A stretch of DNA of 64,000 nucleotides, taken from NCBI RefSeq assembly GCF_030270585.1, contig NZ_BSYI01000008.1:62001-126000 (forward strand), read 5' to 3'. The DNA is from Paralimibaculum aggregatum. Lineage in GTDB: Bacteria > Pseudomonadota > Alphaproteobacteria > Rhodobacterales > Rhodobacteraceae. The notes beneath the pieces are model-generated. The model was not told where the DNA came from, did not search any database, and worked only from the letters and a program-made list of their open reading frames with translations. Position numbers and translations under genes: made by a program. Every line of letters begins with the position of its first letter. The stretch's first letter is position 1. Below are positions 49,180 through 58,605 of this stretch, one piece after another.

Positions 49180-50172
49180 TCAGAGATCCAGCCGCCAGAA
49201 CACCGGCCGCCCGCCCGCCCGCAGCCGCTTCAGCGCGCCCTCGCGCCGCGCGAGGAGCCGCGGCACCGCGCGCACCGGCCGGAAGCGGAAGCGCTTCGGC
49301 AGCCGCGTGTAGAGCGAGGCCGGCGGCAGCACCCCGCGGATGCGCTTGAGCAGGCGCCCGGTCTCCGGGCGGTGCAGCCAGACCCGCCGCGCCCCGAGCT
49401 CGCGCCGCGCGAAGATCAGCACCGCCAGCATCAGCGCCCGGTCCCAGTCGCGGGCATAGGGCCGCAGCACCGTCCGCTCATAGGCGCGCAGCGCGGCAAG
49501 CTCGCGCCCGGCCGGCGCCACCAGCGCGAGACGGGCGATCCGCGCCGCCACCATGCGGAACCAGTCGGATTGCAGCTCCTCGATCAGCACCTCGTCGCCC
49601 CAGGGGTCGAGATCGAGCCGTGCCCAGGCCATGGTGATCGGCCCGCTGCGCCGCACCGGGTGGTGCCCGACCTCGAGCAGCTTGCGCAGGCCCGGTGTCA
49701 CCCGGCGCGCGAAATCGGCCTGGTGCGTCTGCGGAAAGTTGAGCTGCAGCACGAGGTTGCCGCCGGGGCGGGAGAGCTGCAGCGCATGCCAGGAGTGGTC
49801 GCCGAGATCCGGCCCCCATTGCGTGAAGCTGATCGAGCAGGCGCGCCATTCGGCCGCGGCGGCGAGGCGCGCGGCATGGGCCGCGGCCGCGGTCGCCGGG
49901 GCGGGGGCATCGGCGGCCAGTGCCGCCTCGGGCTCGGCCAGCGGCGCAAGATCACCGGGCCGCAGACAGCCATCGCCGCAGCCGGCCACGAGGCGGGAGA
50001 CCAGCGGACGGTCGAGCAGGGCGGCATGTTCCGAGCGGCGCAGGCTGGCGAGCCGTGCCGGCGCGTCGAGCCGGCGGGCGAGGAGCCAGGGCGATTCGCG
50101 GTCCTCGAAATAGACGAAGCCTTCGTCGTCGGGCAGGAGGGCGAGCAGTTCGCGGAGGTCGGGGGGATGCAT
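49180..50172 (-). CDS. Unassigned protein with EELQSDW motif
   Basis: 330 residues with no signal peptide or membrane segment. The middle has VLIEELQSDWFRMVAARI (about 195-212) followed ~50 residues later by RDWDRALMLAVLIFARRELG and RVWLHRPETG, then LPKRFRFRP. I recall a related IEEIQSDW/K-W-x2-LALK pattern in large phage polyvalent proteins, so it may be a domesticated version. It has an Ala-rich linker (~85-105). I cannot give it a function. Confidence 0.6.
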   Translation of the reverse strand: MHPPDLRELLALLPDDEGFVYFEDRESPWLLARRLDAPARLASLRRSEHAALLDRPLVSRLVAGCGDGCLRPGDLAPLAEPEAALAADAPAPATAAAAHAARLAAAAEWRACSISFTQWGPDLGDHSWHALQLSRPGGNLVLQLNFPQTHQADFARRVTPGLRKLLEVGHHPVRRSGPITMAWARLDLDPWGDEVLIEELQSDWFRMVAARIARLALVAPAGRELAALRAYERTVLRPYARDWDRALMLAVLIFARRELGARRVWLHRPETGRLLKRIRGVLPPASLYTRLPKRFRFRPVRAVPRLLARREGALKRLRAGGRPVFWRLDL

Positions 50173-50367
50173 GGCGGCGGTCCGGGGCGGGCAGGGGCGC
50201 GCCCTGGCCGCGCGGCCGGGCGTCAGGTCGGGGCGTCAGGCGGGCGGGCGGCGGGCGGATGCATCGGGGCTCCATGATGGCGGGCGGTCATGCCGACCGG
50301 CTGCGCCCCGCAATGGCGGGGGCAGGCCGGGTTTCGCATCGGTGCGGGACGGCGGCGGCGGCCGGCC

Positions 50368-51684
50368 TCAGGCGCGGCGGCCGGCCAGCGAGTTGGGCCC
50401 GGCGCCGGTGATCTCGACCTCGAGGATCTGCCCGGTCTCCTCCGCCGCCGCCTCGAGATGCACCGCCTGCAGATAGGGCGAGCGGCCGACCATCTGCCCG
50501 GCATGGCGGCCGGGCTTCTCCACCAGCACCGGCAGGCGGCGGCCGAGCTGCGCCGCGTTGAAGGCCGCCTGCTGCTCGGAGAGCAGCGCCTGCAGCCGGG
50601 CCAGCCGGTCGGCCTTCTCGTCCTCCGGCACCTGCTCGGCGCCGGCCGCCGGGGTGCCGGGGCGCGGCGAATACTTGAAGGAATAGGCCTGCGCATAGCC
50701 GGTCTCGCGCACCAGCGCGAGCGTCTCCCGGAAATCCGCCTCGGTCTCGCCCGGGAAGCCGACGATGAAATCGCCGGAGAGCGCGATGTCGGGCCGGGCC
50801 GCGCGGATGCGCTCGATCAGCCGCAGATAGCCGGCCGCGCTGTGCTTGCGGTTCATCGCCTTCAGCACCCGGTCCGAGCCCGCCTGCACCGGCAGATGCA
50901 GATAGGGCATGAGCTGGCCGATCTCGCGATGCGCGGCGATCAGGTCGTCGTCCATGTCGTTGGGATGCGAAGTGGTGTAGCGGATCCGTGCCAGCCCCTC
51001 GATCCCGGCGAAGGCGCGAATCAGCCGCCCAAGGCCCCATTCCGTGCCGTCCGGCCCGGCGCCGTGGAAGGCGTTGACGTTCTGCCCGAGCAGCGTGATC
51101 TCCACCACCCCGCGGGCGACCAGATCGCGCGCCTCGCGCAGCAGCCGCTCGACCGGGCGGGAGACCTCGGCGCCGCGGGTATAGGGCACCACGCAGAAGG
51201 CGCAGAACTTGTCGCAGCCCTCCTGCACGGTGAGGAAGGCCGCCGGCGCGCGCCGGGTCTTCGGCGCCGCCGGCAGGTGGTCGAACTTGTCCTCCTCGGG
51301 GAACTCGGTGTCGAGCTGGGCGCGGCCGGTGCGGCGCGCCGCCTCCGCCAGCTTCGGCAGCCGGTGATAGGCCTGCGGGCCGACCACCACGTCCACCGCC
51401 GGCGCGCGCGCCAGCATCTCCGCCCCCTCGGCCTGGGCGACGCAGCCGGCCACCGCGATCTGCACGCCGGCGCGGGCCTTCAGCGCCTTCAGCCGGCCGA
51501 GCTCGGAATAGACCTTCTCCGCCGCCTTCTCGCGGATGTGACAGGTGTTGAGCAGGATGAGATCGGCGTCCTCGGGGGTCTCGGTGGTGGCATAGCCCTC
51601 GGCCGCCAACGCCGACTCCATGCGCTCGCTGTCATAGACGTTCATCTGACAGCCATAGGTCTTTACATAGAGTTTACGTGTCAT
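50368..51684 (-). CDS. miaB: tRNA-2-methylthio-N6-dimethylallyladenosine synthase
   Basis: 438 residues. The MTTase N-terminus has the three Cys (YGCQMN, NTCHIR, AGCVAQ). The radical-SAM motif is CDKFCAFC, and the C-terminal TRAM-like domain begins around residue 375. It adds the methylthio group to ms2i6A37 of tRNAs. The ATG was placed 13 codons inside the longest frame. Confidence 0.97.
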   Translation of the reverse strand: MTRKLYVKTYGCQMNVYDSERMESALAAEGYATTETPEDADLILLNTCHIREKAAEKVYSELGRLKALKARAGVQIAVAGCVAQAEGAEMLARAPAVDVVVGPQAYHRLPKLAEAARRTGRAQLDTEFPEEDKFDHLPAAPKTRRAPAAFLTVQEGCDKFCAFCVVPYTRGAEVSRPVERLLREARDLVARGVVEITLLGQNVNAFHGAGPDGTEWGLGRLIRAFAGIEGLARIRYTTSHPNDMDDDLIAAHREIGQLMPYLHLPVQAGSDRVLKAMNRKHSAAGYLRLIERIRAARPDIALSGDFIVGFPGETEADFRETLALVRETGYAQAYSFKYSPRPGTPAAGAEQVPEDEKADRLARLQALLSEQQAAFNAAQLGRRLPVLVEKPGRHAGQMVGRSPYLQAVHLEAAAEETGQILEVEITGAGPNSLAGRRA

Positions 51685-51713
51685 CGCGCGGGGGGCCTCC
51701 CGAAACGCCGAGC

Positions 51714-51734
51714 GGCGGGCCACCGGGGCCCGCC
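51714..51734 (-). terminator. Hairpin after mucR
   Basis: GGCGGGC / GCCCGCC, a 7-bp stem with a 7-nt loop, about 80 bp past the mucR stop and 30 bp upstream of miaB. A terminator or leader structure. Confidence 0.35.
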
Positions 51735-51814
51735 TCTCGCAGCTGCTCTTGCTGTTCGTGCTCGTGATACCGCGCCCGTGCCGCCGCCGGCAAGGCGGGC
51801 GCGGCCGCCGCGGC

Positions 51815-52228
51815 TCAGGCCGATTTCGGCTTGCGCCCGAGGCCGATCTTCTTGGCGAGGTCCTTGCGCGTCTTGGAGTAGTTGGGCGCGACCATCGGAT
51901 AGTCGTGCGGCAGGCCCCATTTCGCGCGGTATTCCTCCGGCGTCATGCCATAGGCGGTGGAGAGGTGACGCTTGAGCATCTTGAGCTTCTTGCCGTCCTC
52001 GAGGCAGATCAGGAAGTCGTCATTGATCGATTTCTTGATCGGCACGGCGGGTTTCTGCTCGGGCTCCGGCTCCGCCGGGGTGCCGTCCAGCCCCGAGAGG
52101 GTGTGGAACACGGTCTCGATCAGCTGCGGCAGATCGGTGTTCGCGACGGCGTTGTTGGAGACATGCGCCGCGACAATCTGAGATGTCAGCGACAGAAGGG
52201 TGCCGTGCTCGTTGTTCTGTTCGGTCAT
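51815..52228 (-). CDS. mucR: MucR/Ros-family transcriptional regulator
   Basis: 137 residues. The DNA-binding segment is [15 protein letters not shown] and [19 protein letters not shown], as in MucR/Ros zinc-finger-like proteins, with a basic tail ([17 protein letters not shown]). MucR proteins bind AT-rich promoters, including their own, and act as H-NS-like silencers in alphaproteobacteria. The ATG used removes 23 upstream codons. The AT-rich region upstream holds a promoter and is a likely self-binding site. Confidence 0.95.
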   Translation of the reverse strand: MTEQNNEHGTLLSLTSQIVAAHVSNNAVANTDLPQLIETVFHTLSGLDGTPAEPEPEQKPAVPIKKSINDDFLICLEDGKKLKMLKRHLSTAYGMTPEEYRAKWGLPHDYPMVAPNYSKTRKDLAKKIGLGRKPKSA

Positions 52229-52340
52229 GTCTAGGTCTCCGGATTGCGGCTGTCCGGAGCTTTTCGGGGCATTCCCGCCGTGCGGCAGTCCGTCCATCTA
52301 AAAGCTCCCAGGTGTTTCGCGTGTGTTGCCTCGATCACGC

Positions 52341-52369
52341 TACCTATAAGCTCTCGACACAGTAATTTC
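52341..52369 (-). promoter_or_regulatory. Sigma-70-like promoter of mucR
   Basis: On the minus strand TTGAAA and TATAGG are spaced 17 bp apart, a good sigma-70 pattern. The expected transcript would have about 105 nt of leader before the mucR ATG. The surrounding 150 bp are the most AT-rich in the window. Confidence 0.5.
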
Positions 52370-52433
52370 AAATGCCCCGGGGTAAAAAACTTGGGGATTT
52401 TTTGCCGGGAAGCCGGATTTGTTCGGAGACGGG

Positions 52434-52931
52434 TCAGGACCAGGGGCGCACGGCGCCGGCGAGATGCGCCAGGCCGTCGGGTCGCAGCGCGCGCGCCAGG
52501 ACCCGCGCCGGGTTGACCGGCCGCGGGAAATCGAGCGCCTCGGCGGCCGCCCGGGTGAAGCCGAAGCGGCGGTAATAGGGCTCGTCGCCGACCAGGATCA
52601 CCGCCGGCCAGCCGGACTCGGCGGCGCGTTCCAGCGTCTCGCCGATCAGCGCCGCGCCGATGCCCTCGCCCTGGCGAATCGGGTGCACCGCGACCGGGCC
52701 GAGCAGCAGCGCCGGATCGCCGGCCGCGCCCACCCGCACCGGCCAGAAGCGGATCGCGCCGACCAGCGCGTCGTAGTCGTCGCGGGCGATCATCGAGAGC
52801 CCGGCCACCGGCGGCACGCCCTGGCGCAGCTGGTAGGAGGAAAGCAGCTCCCGCCCCGGCGCGAAGGCGAGATCGAGCAGCCCCTCGACCTCGGGCAGGT
52901 CGGTTTCGGTCTCGGGCAGGAAACGCAGCAT
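52434..52931 (-). CDS. GNAT family N-acetyltransferase (YhbS-like)
   Basis: 165 residues. LLLGPVAVHPIRQGEGIGAALIG and VILVGDEPYYRRFGF are the diagnostic acetyl-CoA and active-site segments of YhbS-type GNATs. The substrate is unknown; in YhbS relatives roles include small-RNA-linked or tRNA-linked acetylation. It stands alone, divergent from the flavin-reductase gene. Confidence 0.92.
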   Translation of the reverse strand: MLRFLPETETDLPEVEGLLDLAFAPGRELLSSYQLRQGVPPVAGLSMIARDDYDALVGAIRFWPVRVGAAGDPALLLGPVAVHPIRQGEGIGAALIGETLERAAESGWPAVILVGDEPYYRRFGFTRAAAEALDFPRPVNPARVLARALRPDGLAHLAGAVRPWS

Positions 52932-53039
52932 GGGCAGCAACCGGAGGATGGCGAGGGGCGTCGGTTCGGGGCGGGGCGTGGTTTGCAAGCGGCGCGGGCC
53001 GCGATAGATGTCGGGCGGCGTTAACACAGGAGGCGCGCG

Positions 53040-53657
53040 ATGTTCTACCGTCCCGAAGCCGGCCACGGCCTGCCGCATGATCCCTTCAAGGCGCTGGTGG
53101 CGCCGCGGCCGATCGGCTGGATCTCCACGCGCGACGCCGAGGGGCGGGCCAATCTCGCGCCCTACAGCTTCTTCAATGGCTGCGGCGACAACCCGCCGAT
53201 GGTGATGTTCGCGCAGACCGGGCGCAAGAGCCGGGCCGAGCCGGTGAAGGACAGCATCGCCAATATCCGCGCCACCGGGGAGTTCGCCTGCAACATCGTC
53301 GGCGCGGCGCTGGCCGAGGCGATGAACGCGAGCTCCGGCGTGCACCCCGCCGAGACCGACGAGTTCGAGGTGGCCGGGCTGACCGCGGTGCCCTGCGAGG
53401 CGATCGCGCCGCCGCGGGTGGCCGAGGCGCCGGCGGTGCTCGAATGCCGCCTGGTGCGGGTGATCGACGACCTGCCGACCTGGAAGCCCCATGCCGCCAA
53501 CATCATGGTGATCGGCGAGGTGGTGGGCGTGCATATCCGCGACGAGGTGCTGGTGGAGGGCCGGGTCGATGTGCTGAGGTTCCGCCCCGTGGCCCGGATG
53601 GGCTACATGGACTACACCACCGTGGAGGCGGGCTGGGAGATGCTGCGCCCGGGCTGA
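53040..53657 (+). CDS. Flavin reductase-like (DIM6/NTAB) domain protein
   Basis: 205 residues. APRPIGWISTRDAEGRANLAPYSFFNG is the flavin-binding start of this family, followed by FACNIVGAALAEAMN. The family binds FMN and reduces flavins or substrates. No partner monooxygenase is next to it. Confidence 0.9.
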   Translation: MFYRPEAGHGLPHDPFKALVAPRPIGWISTRDAEGRANLAPYSFFNGCGDNPPMVMFAQTGRKSRAEPVKDSIANIRATGEFACNIVGAALAEAMNASSGVHPAETDEFEVAGLTAVPCEAIAPPRVAEAPAVLECRLVRVIDDLPTWKPHAANIMVIGEVVGVHIRDEVLVEGRVDVLRFRPVARMGYMDYTTVEAGWEMLRPG

Positions 53658-53783
53658 ACCGGCGCGGGCCCGCCGCCTCCCCCGCCCGCCCACCCGGAGC
53701 CGGCGGGCCCGCGCGCGCCGGGGGCCCGGCCGGCGGACCGGGCGGCGGACCGGGCGGCGTGCAGCGATGCGAGGGAGCGAGCG

Positions 53784-54692
<909 letters not shown>

Positions 54693-54796
54693 GCGGGCCG
54701 CACCGCGCCGCGCCTCCCTCCCGCCGCGCGGGGATTTGGCGGCGGCGCCAACTCGCGCTAGTCTCTCGCGGTGACCGAAGCCAGCCGGAGGCTCCC

Positions 54797-55624
54797 ATGC
54801 GCCGCGTCGCCGTCCTTCGCCGTCTTGCCGTGGCCCTGCTCGCGCTCGGCGCCGCGCTGCTCGCGCCGGCCGCCCTGGCCAGCCCCTGCCAGAGCTATGT
54901 CGAGGGCGTGCCGGGCATCCGCTATGCCGCGCTCGGGCCGGTCACCCGGCTGGCGGCGGCGGAGCCCGAGGTGACGATCCGCTATGTCGGGCATTCCACC
55001 TTCCGCATCGAGACGCCGGCCGGGGCCTCGGTGGCGACCGACTATTTCGGCTCCGACGGGCCCGGCGGGCCGCCGCTCGCGGTCACCATGAACCATGCCC
55101 ACACGACGCATTACACCGACTACCCCTCGCCCGAGATCCGCCACGTGCTGCGCGGCTGGAACCCCGAGGGCGGCCCGGCGATCCACGATCTCGAGCTGCG
55201 CGACATGCGCATCCGCAACCTGCCCACCGATATCCGCAGCTGGGGCGAGACCGGGCGCGACGGCAACTCGATCTTCGTGTTCGAGATCGGCAGCCTCTGC
55301 ATCGCCCATCTCGGCCATCTGCACCATGCGCTGACCGACAACCACTATGCCGTGCTCGGCCGCATGGACGTGCTGATGGTGCCGGTGGACGGCAGCTTCA
55401 CCATGGAGGTGGCGGAGATGGTGGCGATCGCCAAGCGGCTGCGCTCCTCGATCGTGCTGCCGATGCATTTCTTCGGCCGGGCCTCGCTCGAGCGCTTCCT
55501 CTCGGCGATGTCGGAGGAGTTCGCCATCGATCTCTCGGCCCCCGCGGTGCTGCGCGTGGCGGCCGACCGGCTGCCCGCCCGGCCCACCGTGATCGTGATG
55601 CAGCCGGATTACGGCCGGCCCTGA
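54797..55624 (+). CDS. Exported metallo-beta-lactamase-fold protein
   Basis: 275 residues. A signal peptide (~1-29) precedes a UlaG-like lactamase fold (RYVGHSTFRIETPAG). The first metal motif is NHAHTTHYTDY, HxHxxH with Thr in place of the usual Asp of HxHxDH. Later ligands look intact: LGHLHH, PVDGSF and LPMHFF. The protein is likely a periplasmic hydrolase with changed metal binding, or a non-enzymatic relative. Confidence 0.8.
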   Translation: MRRVAVLRRLAVALLALGAALLAPAALASPCQSYVEGVPGIRYAALGPVTRLAAAEPEVTIRYVGHSTFRIETPAGASVATDYFGSDGPGGPPLAVTMNHAHTTHYTDYPSPEIRHVLRGWNPEGGPAIHDLELRDMRIRNLPTDIRSWGETGRDGNSIFVFEIGSLCIAHLGHLHHALTDNHYAVLGRMDVLMVPVDGSFTMEVAEMVAIAKRLRSSIVLPMHFFGRASLERFLSAMSEEFAIDLSAPAVLRVAADRLPARPTVIVMQPDYGRP

Positions 55625-55715
55625 GCGCCCCTGACCGGCACGGCGATTGACAGCGGCGCCCGGCCGCGCTCGGCTGGGCGCGCGGCGCAGCGCCGTGCGG
55701 AGAGGGGGGGAGCCC

Positions 55716-56687
55716 ATGTTCACGCTTGCCGAGCTCGAGGCCGCGGCCGGCCTCGTCCATGCCCGGATGCCGCCGACGCCGGCCCATGCCTGGCCGCTGC
55801 TGGCCGGGCGCACCGGCGCCGAGGTCTGGATCAAGCACGAGAACCACACCCCGACCGGCGCCTTCAAGCTGCGCGGCGGGCTGGTCTATCTCGACGAGCT
55901 GGCCCGCGCCGAGCCCGGCTGCCCGGGGCTGGTGACGGCGACCCGCGGCAATCACGGCCAGTCGATCCCCTTCGCGGCGCGGGCGCACGGGCTGCCGGTG
56001 ACGGTCTATGTCCCGGAGGGCAACGCGACCGACAAGAACCGCGCGATGCAGGCCTGGGGCGCGCGGCTCGTGGTGGAGGGGCACGATTTCGAGGCGGCGC
56101 GGCTCGCCTCGGTCGCCCATGCCGAGGCGGCGGGGCTGCATCTCGTGCCGTCCTATCACCCGCTGCTGGTGCGCGGCGTGGCAACCTATGCGCTGGAGCT
56201 CTTTCGCGACGTGCCGGATCTCGACGCGGTCTATGTGCCGATCGGGCTCGGCTCCGGCATCTCCGGGCTGATCCGCACGCGCGACCTGCTGGGGCTGAAG
56301 ACCGAGATCGTCGGCGTGGTGGCGGCCGGGGCGGATGCCTATGCCCGCGCCTTCGAGGCCGGCCGGCCGGTCGCCACCGAGCGCGCGGTCAGCTTCGCCG
56401 ACGGCATGGCCTGCCGGGTGCCGGTGCCGGAGGCGGTGGCGGTGATCTGCCGCGGCGCGGCGCGGGTGCTGCGGCTCTCCGAGCCGGAGCTCGCGGCGGC
56501 GGTGCGCATGCTCTTCGCCGACACCCACAACGTTGCCGAGGGGGCCGGCGCGGCGGCCTTCGCCGGGCTCTGGCAGGAGCGCGAGCGGATGGCCGGCAAG
56601 CGCGTCGCGGCGATCCTCTGCGGCGGCAACATCGACGCCGCCTGGTTCGCCGAGATCCTATCGGGCGGCGTGCCGGTGCCCGCCTGA
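55716..56687 (+). CDS. Threonine dehydratase-like PLP enzyme
   Basis: 323 residues. The PLP lysine is in TPTGAFKLRGG, with ATRGNHGQSIPFAA and GLGSGISGLI for cofactor phosphate. It has no C-terminal regulatory domain, so it resembles catabolic-type threonine/serine dehydratase or EutB-like ectoine-catabolic dehydratase. The upstream ribosome binding site (GAGAGGGGGGGAG) is strong. Confidence 0.85.
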   Translation: MFTLAELEAAAGLVHARMPPTPAHAWPLLAGRTGAEVWIKHENHTPTGAFKLRGGLVYLDELARAEPGCPGLVTATRGNHGQSIPFAARAHGLPVTVYVPEGNATDKNRAMQAWGARLVVEGHDFEAARLASVAHAEAAGLHLVPSYHPLLVRGVATYALELFRDVPDLDAVYVPIGLGSGISGLIRTRDLLGLKTEIVGVVAAGADAYARAFEAGRPVATERAVSFADGMACRVPVPEAVAVICRGAARVLRLSEPELAAAVRMLFADTHNVAEGAGAAAFAGLWQERERMAGKRVAAILCGGNIDAAWFAEILSGGVPVPA

Positions 56688-57105
56688 CGCGCCGGCACGC
56701 CGGCAGGGCGCGGCAGCCGCATCCTCGGCCGTGGGTTCGGCGCAACAGGTGCGCCGGGGCTGCCGGCCGGGCTTCCGGATCGCTGTCGTCTACAGGATTT
56801 GTTCACCTTTCGGGCGGTAGGGTCGGGCAAACCCATCGGAGCACCGACATGACCTTGCCGACCGCCCGCCGCCCGTGCCCGCGCCGCCTGCCTGCCGGCC
56901 GGAGCCCGCCGCATCGCGGCCCGCGCTCCGGGCGCCCCGGGCGGCCCGATCGCCCGGCGACCATCGCCCGCCATGCCGGACCGCGCTCCGCCCCGGTCCG
57001 TTTCCGCTAGCCCGCCCGGCCGATACCGGGCCGCCCGCCAGATCTCCGAGCAGCGTGACCTGCCCGGAGCCTTCCGCCACCGCGGCAGGCACCGGAAAGG
57101 ACAGG
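56688..57105 (+). other. 418-bp intergenic region with one weak small ORF
   Basis: Most of it shows no structure I trust. A 53-codon Arg/Pro-rich frame (56,849-57,010) has an ATG with a GGAG upstream, but its amino acids are those of any GC-rich frame, so I do not call it a gene. TTGTTC near 56,800 could be part of a promoter. Confidence 0.4.
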
Positions 57106-57945
57106 ATGAACGCCGCCGCCACCCGCCTTCTCGAATCCGAGCTTGCCGCCGCGGGCCTGCTTGCCGGCCCGGCCGACGGCCGGCGCGACCGCACCACCGA
57201 TGCCGCCGCCGGCGCCTTTCTCGCCGGCGCCCGGGCGATGCTGCCGGCCGGCTGGCAGCGCTGGTCCGGCCGCCGCCGCGCTGTCGCCGCGCTGCAGCTC
57301 GTCGCCCGCGGCGCCGGGCTCGCGCCCGGTCGGATCGACGGGCTCTGGGGCCCGCTGACCGAGGAGGCCGTGGCCGGGCTGGCCGAGCTCCGCGCCACCG
57401 GCCGCAGTCCCCGGCCCTGGCGCGATGCCCTCGCCGCCGCGCCGGCCAACCCCAACGGCTGGCCGCTGCAGACCGAGGCCGCGATGACCGCCGTCTATGG
57501 CCCGCCCGGGCAGCCGGAGGGCCGCACCCCGCCGCTGGTGCCGGTCGAATGCCCCTGGGAGCTGCGCCTCGCCTGGGACCTGCGCCAGACCACCCGGCGC
57601 ATCCACGCGCATGCCGGCGTCGCCGAAAGCCTCGCCCGCGTGCTCGCCCGGGTGCGGCAGGACTATCTCGCGCCGGAGCTCCGCCGCCTGCGGCTGGACC
57701 GCTATGGCGGCTGCTACAACCCGCGCCGGATGCGCGGCGGCAGCCGCTGGTCGACCCATGCCTGGGGCATCGCGCTCGACTTCGACCCGGAGCGCAACCG
57801 CCTGCGCTGGGGCCGCGACCGCGCCGCCCTGGCCGGCCCGGCCTATGACGCCTGGTGGGCGGCCTGGGAGGCGGAGGGCTGGGTCGGCCTCGGCCGCGCG
57901 CGCAATTTCGACTGGATGCATGTGCAGGCCGCCCGCCTGCCCTGA
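57106..57945 (+). CDS. Phage-type M15 peptidase (endolysin-like)
   Basis: 279 residues without a signal peptide. A peptidoglycan-binding-like N-terminal part (AGLAPGRIDGLWGPLTEEAV) leads to a Zn peptidase: THAWGIALDFDP and FDWMHVQ hold the His, Asp and His of VanY/M15 enzymes. Such cytoplasmic-start lysins are typical of phages and gene-transfer agents. No holin or phage structural genes are nearby. Confidence 0.82.
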   Translation: MNAAATRLLESELAAAGLLAGPADGRRDRTTDAAAGAFLAGARAMLPAGWQRWSGRRRAVAALQLVARGAGLAPGRIDGLWGPLTEEAVAGLAELRATGRSPRPWRDALAAAPANPNGWPLQTEAAMTAVYGPPGQPEGRTPPLVPVECPWELRLAWDLRQTTRRIHAHAGVAESLARVLARVRQDYLAPELRRLRLDRYGGCYNPRRMRGGSRWSTHAWGIALDFDPERNRLRWGRDRAALAGPAYDAWWAAWEAEGWVGLGRARNFDWMHVQAARLP

Positions 57946-58032
57946 GCCGCGCCGCGCCGCGCTTGCCATCCCCGGCCGCGGGGTTAGGATCGCGCCGCCC
58001 GGCATCGGCCGGGCCGCGCCCGAGGAGAGCCC

Positions 58033-58605
58033 ATGCCCGCATCCGAGACCCTGCCCGAGCCCGCCCCGCCGGAAGAGCCGCAGCTGAGCAGCTTCATCCG
58101 CACGATCCCGGATTTCCCGGTTCCGGGCATCCAGTTCCGCGACGTCACCACGCTGTTCCAGGACGCCCGGGCCTTCCGCCGGGCGGTGGACGGGCTCTCC
58201 GCGCCGTTCGCCGATCGCGGGCTCGAGGTGATCGCGGCGATGGATGCGCGCGGCTTCATCCTCGGCGGTGCGATGGCCTATGCGCTCGGCCTGCCCTTCG
58301 TGCCGATCCGCAAGAAGGGCAAGCTGCCGGGCACGACGCTGATGGAATCCTACACGCTGGAATACGGCGAGGCCTCGGTGGAGATCCACGAGGACGCCTT
58401 CGCCGCCGGCGCCCGGGTGCTGCTGATCGACGACCTGATCGCCACCGGCGGCACCGCGATCGCCGGGGTCAGGCTGATCGAACGGCTCGGCGGCGAGCTG
58501 GTGGCGGCGGGCTTCGTGGTCGACCTCCCCGATCTCGGCGGGCGCCGCAAGCTCGAGGCGATGGGTGTCGAGACCCATGTGCTGATGGCGTTCGACGGCG
58601 AATGA
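58033..58605 (+). CDS. apt: Adenine phosphoribosyltransferase
   Basis: 190 residues. FPVPGIQFRDVTTLFQD and the PRPP loop VLLIDDLIATGGTA are clear. It returns adenine to AMP with PRPP. It is linked to mtnP functionally but separated by four genes. Its stop overlaps the next start (ATGA). Confidence 0.97.
   Translation: MPASETLPEPAPPEEPQLSSFIRTIPDFPVPGIQFRDVTTLFQDARAFRRAVDGLSAPFADRGLEVIAAMDARGFILGGAMAYALGLPFVPIRKKGKLPGTTLMESYTLEYGEASVEIHEDAFAAGARVLLIDDLIATGGTAIAGVRLIERLGGELVAAGFVVDLPDLGGRRKLEAMGVETHVLMAFDGE

Noticed and set aside
56849-57010. A 53-codon Arg/Pro-rich small ORF
   Set aside because: It has a GGAG near the ATG, but composition is what a random GC-rich frame gives and no support for expression is visible.
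57106-57945. Prophage remnant region around the endolysin
   Set aside because: Neighbouring genes are ordinary metabolic genes; no integrase, structural, holin or attachment-site features were seen.
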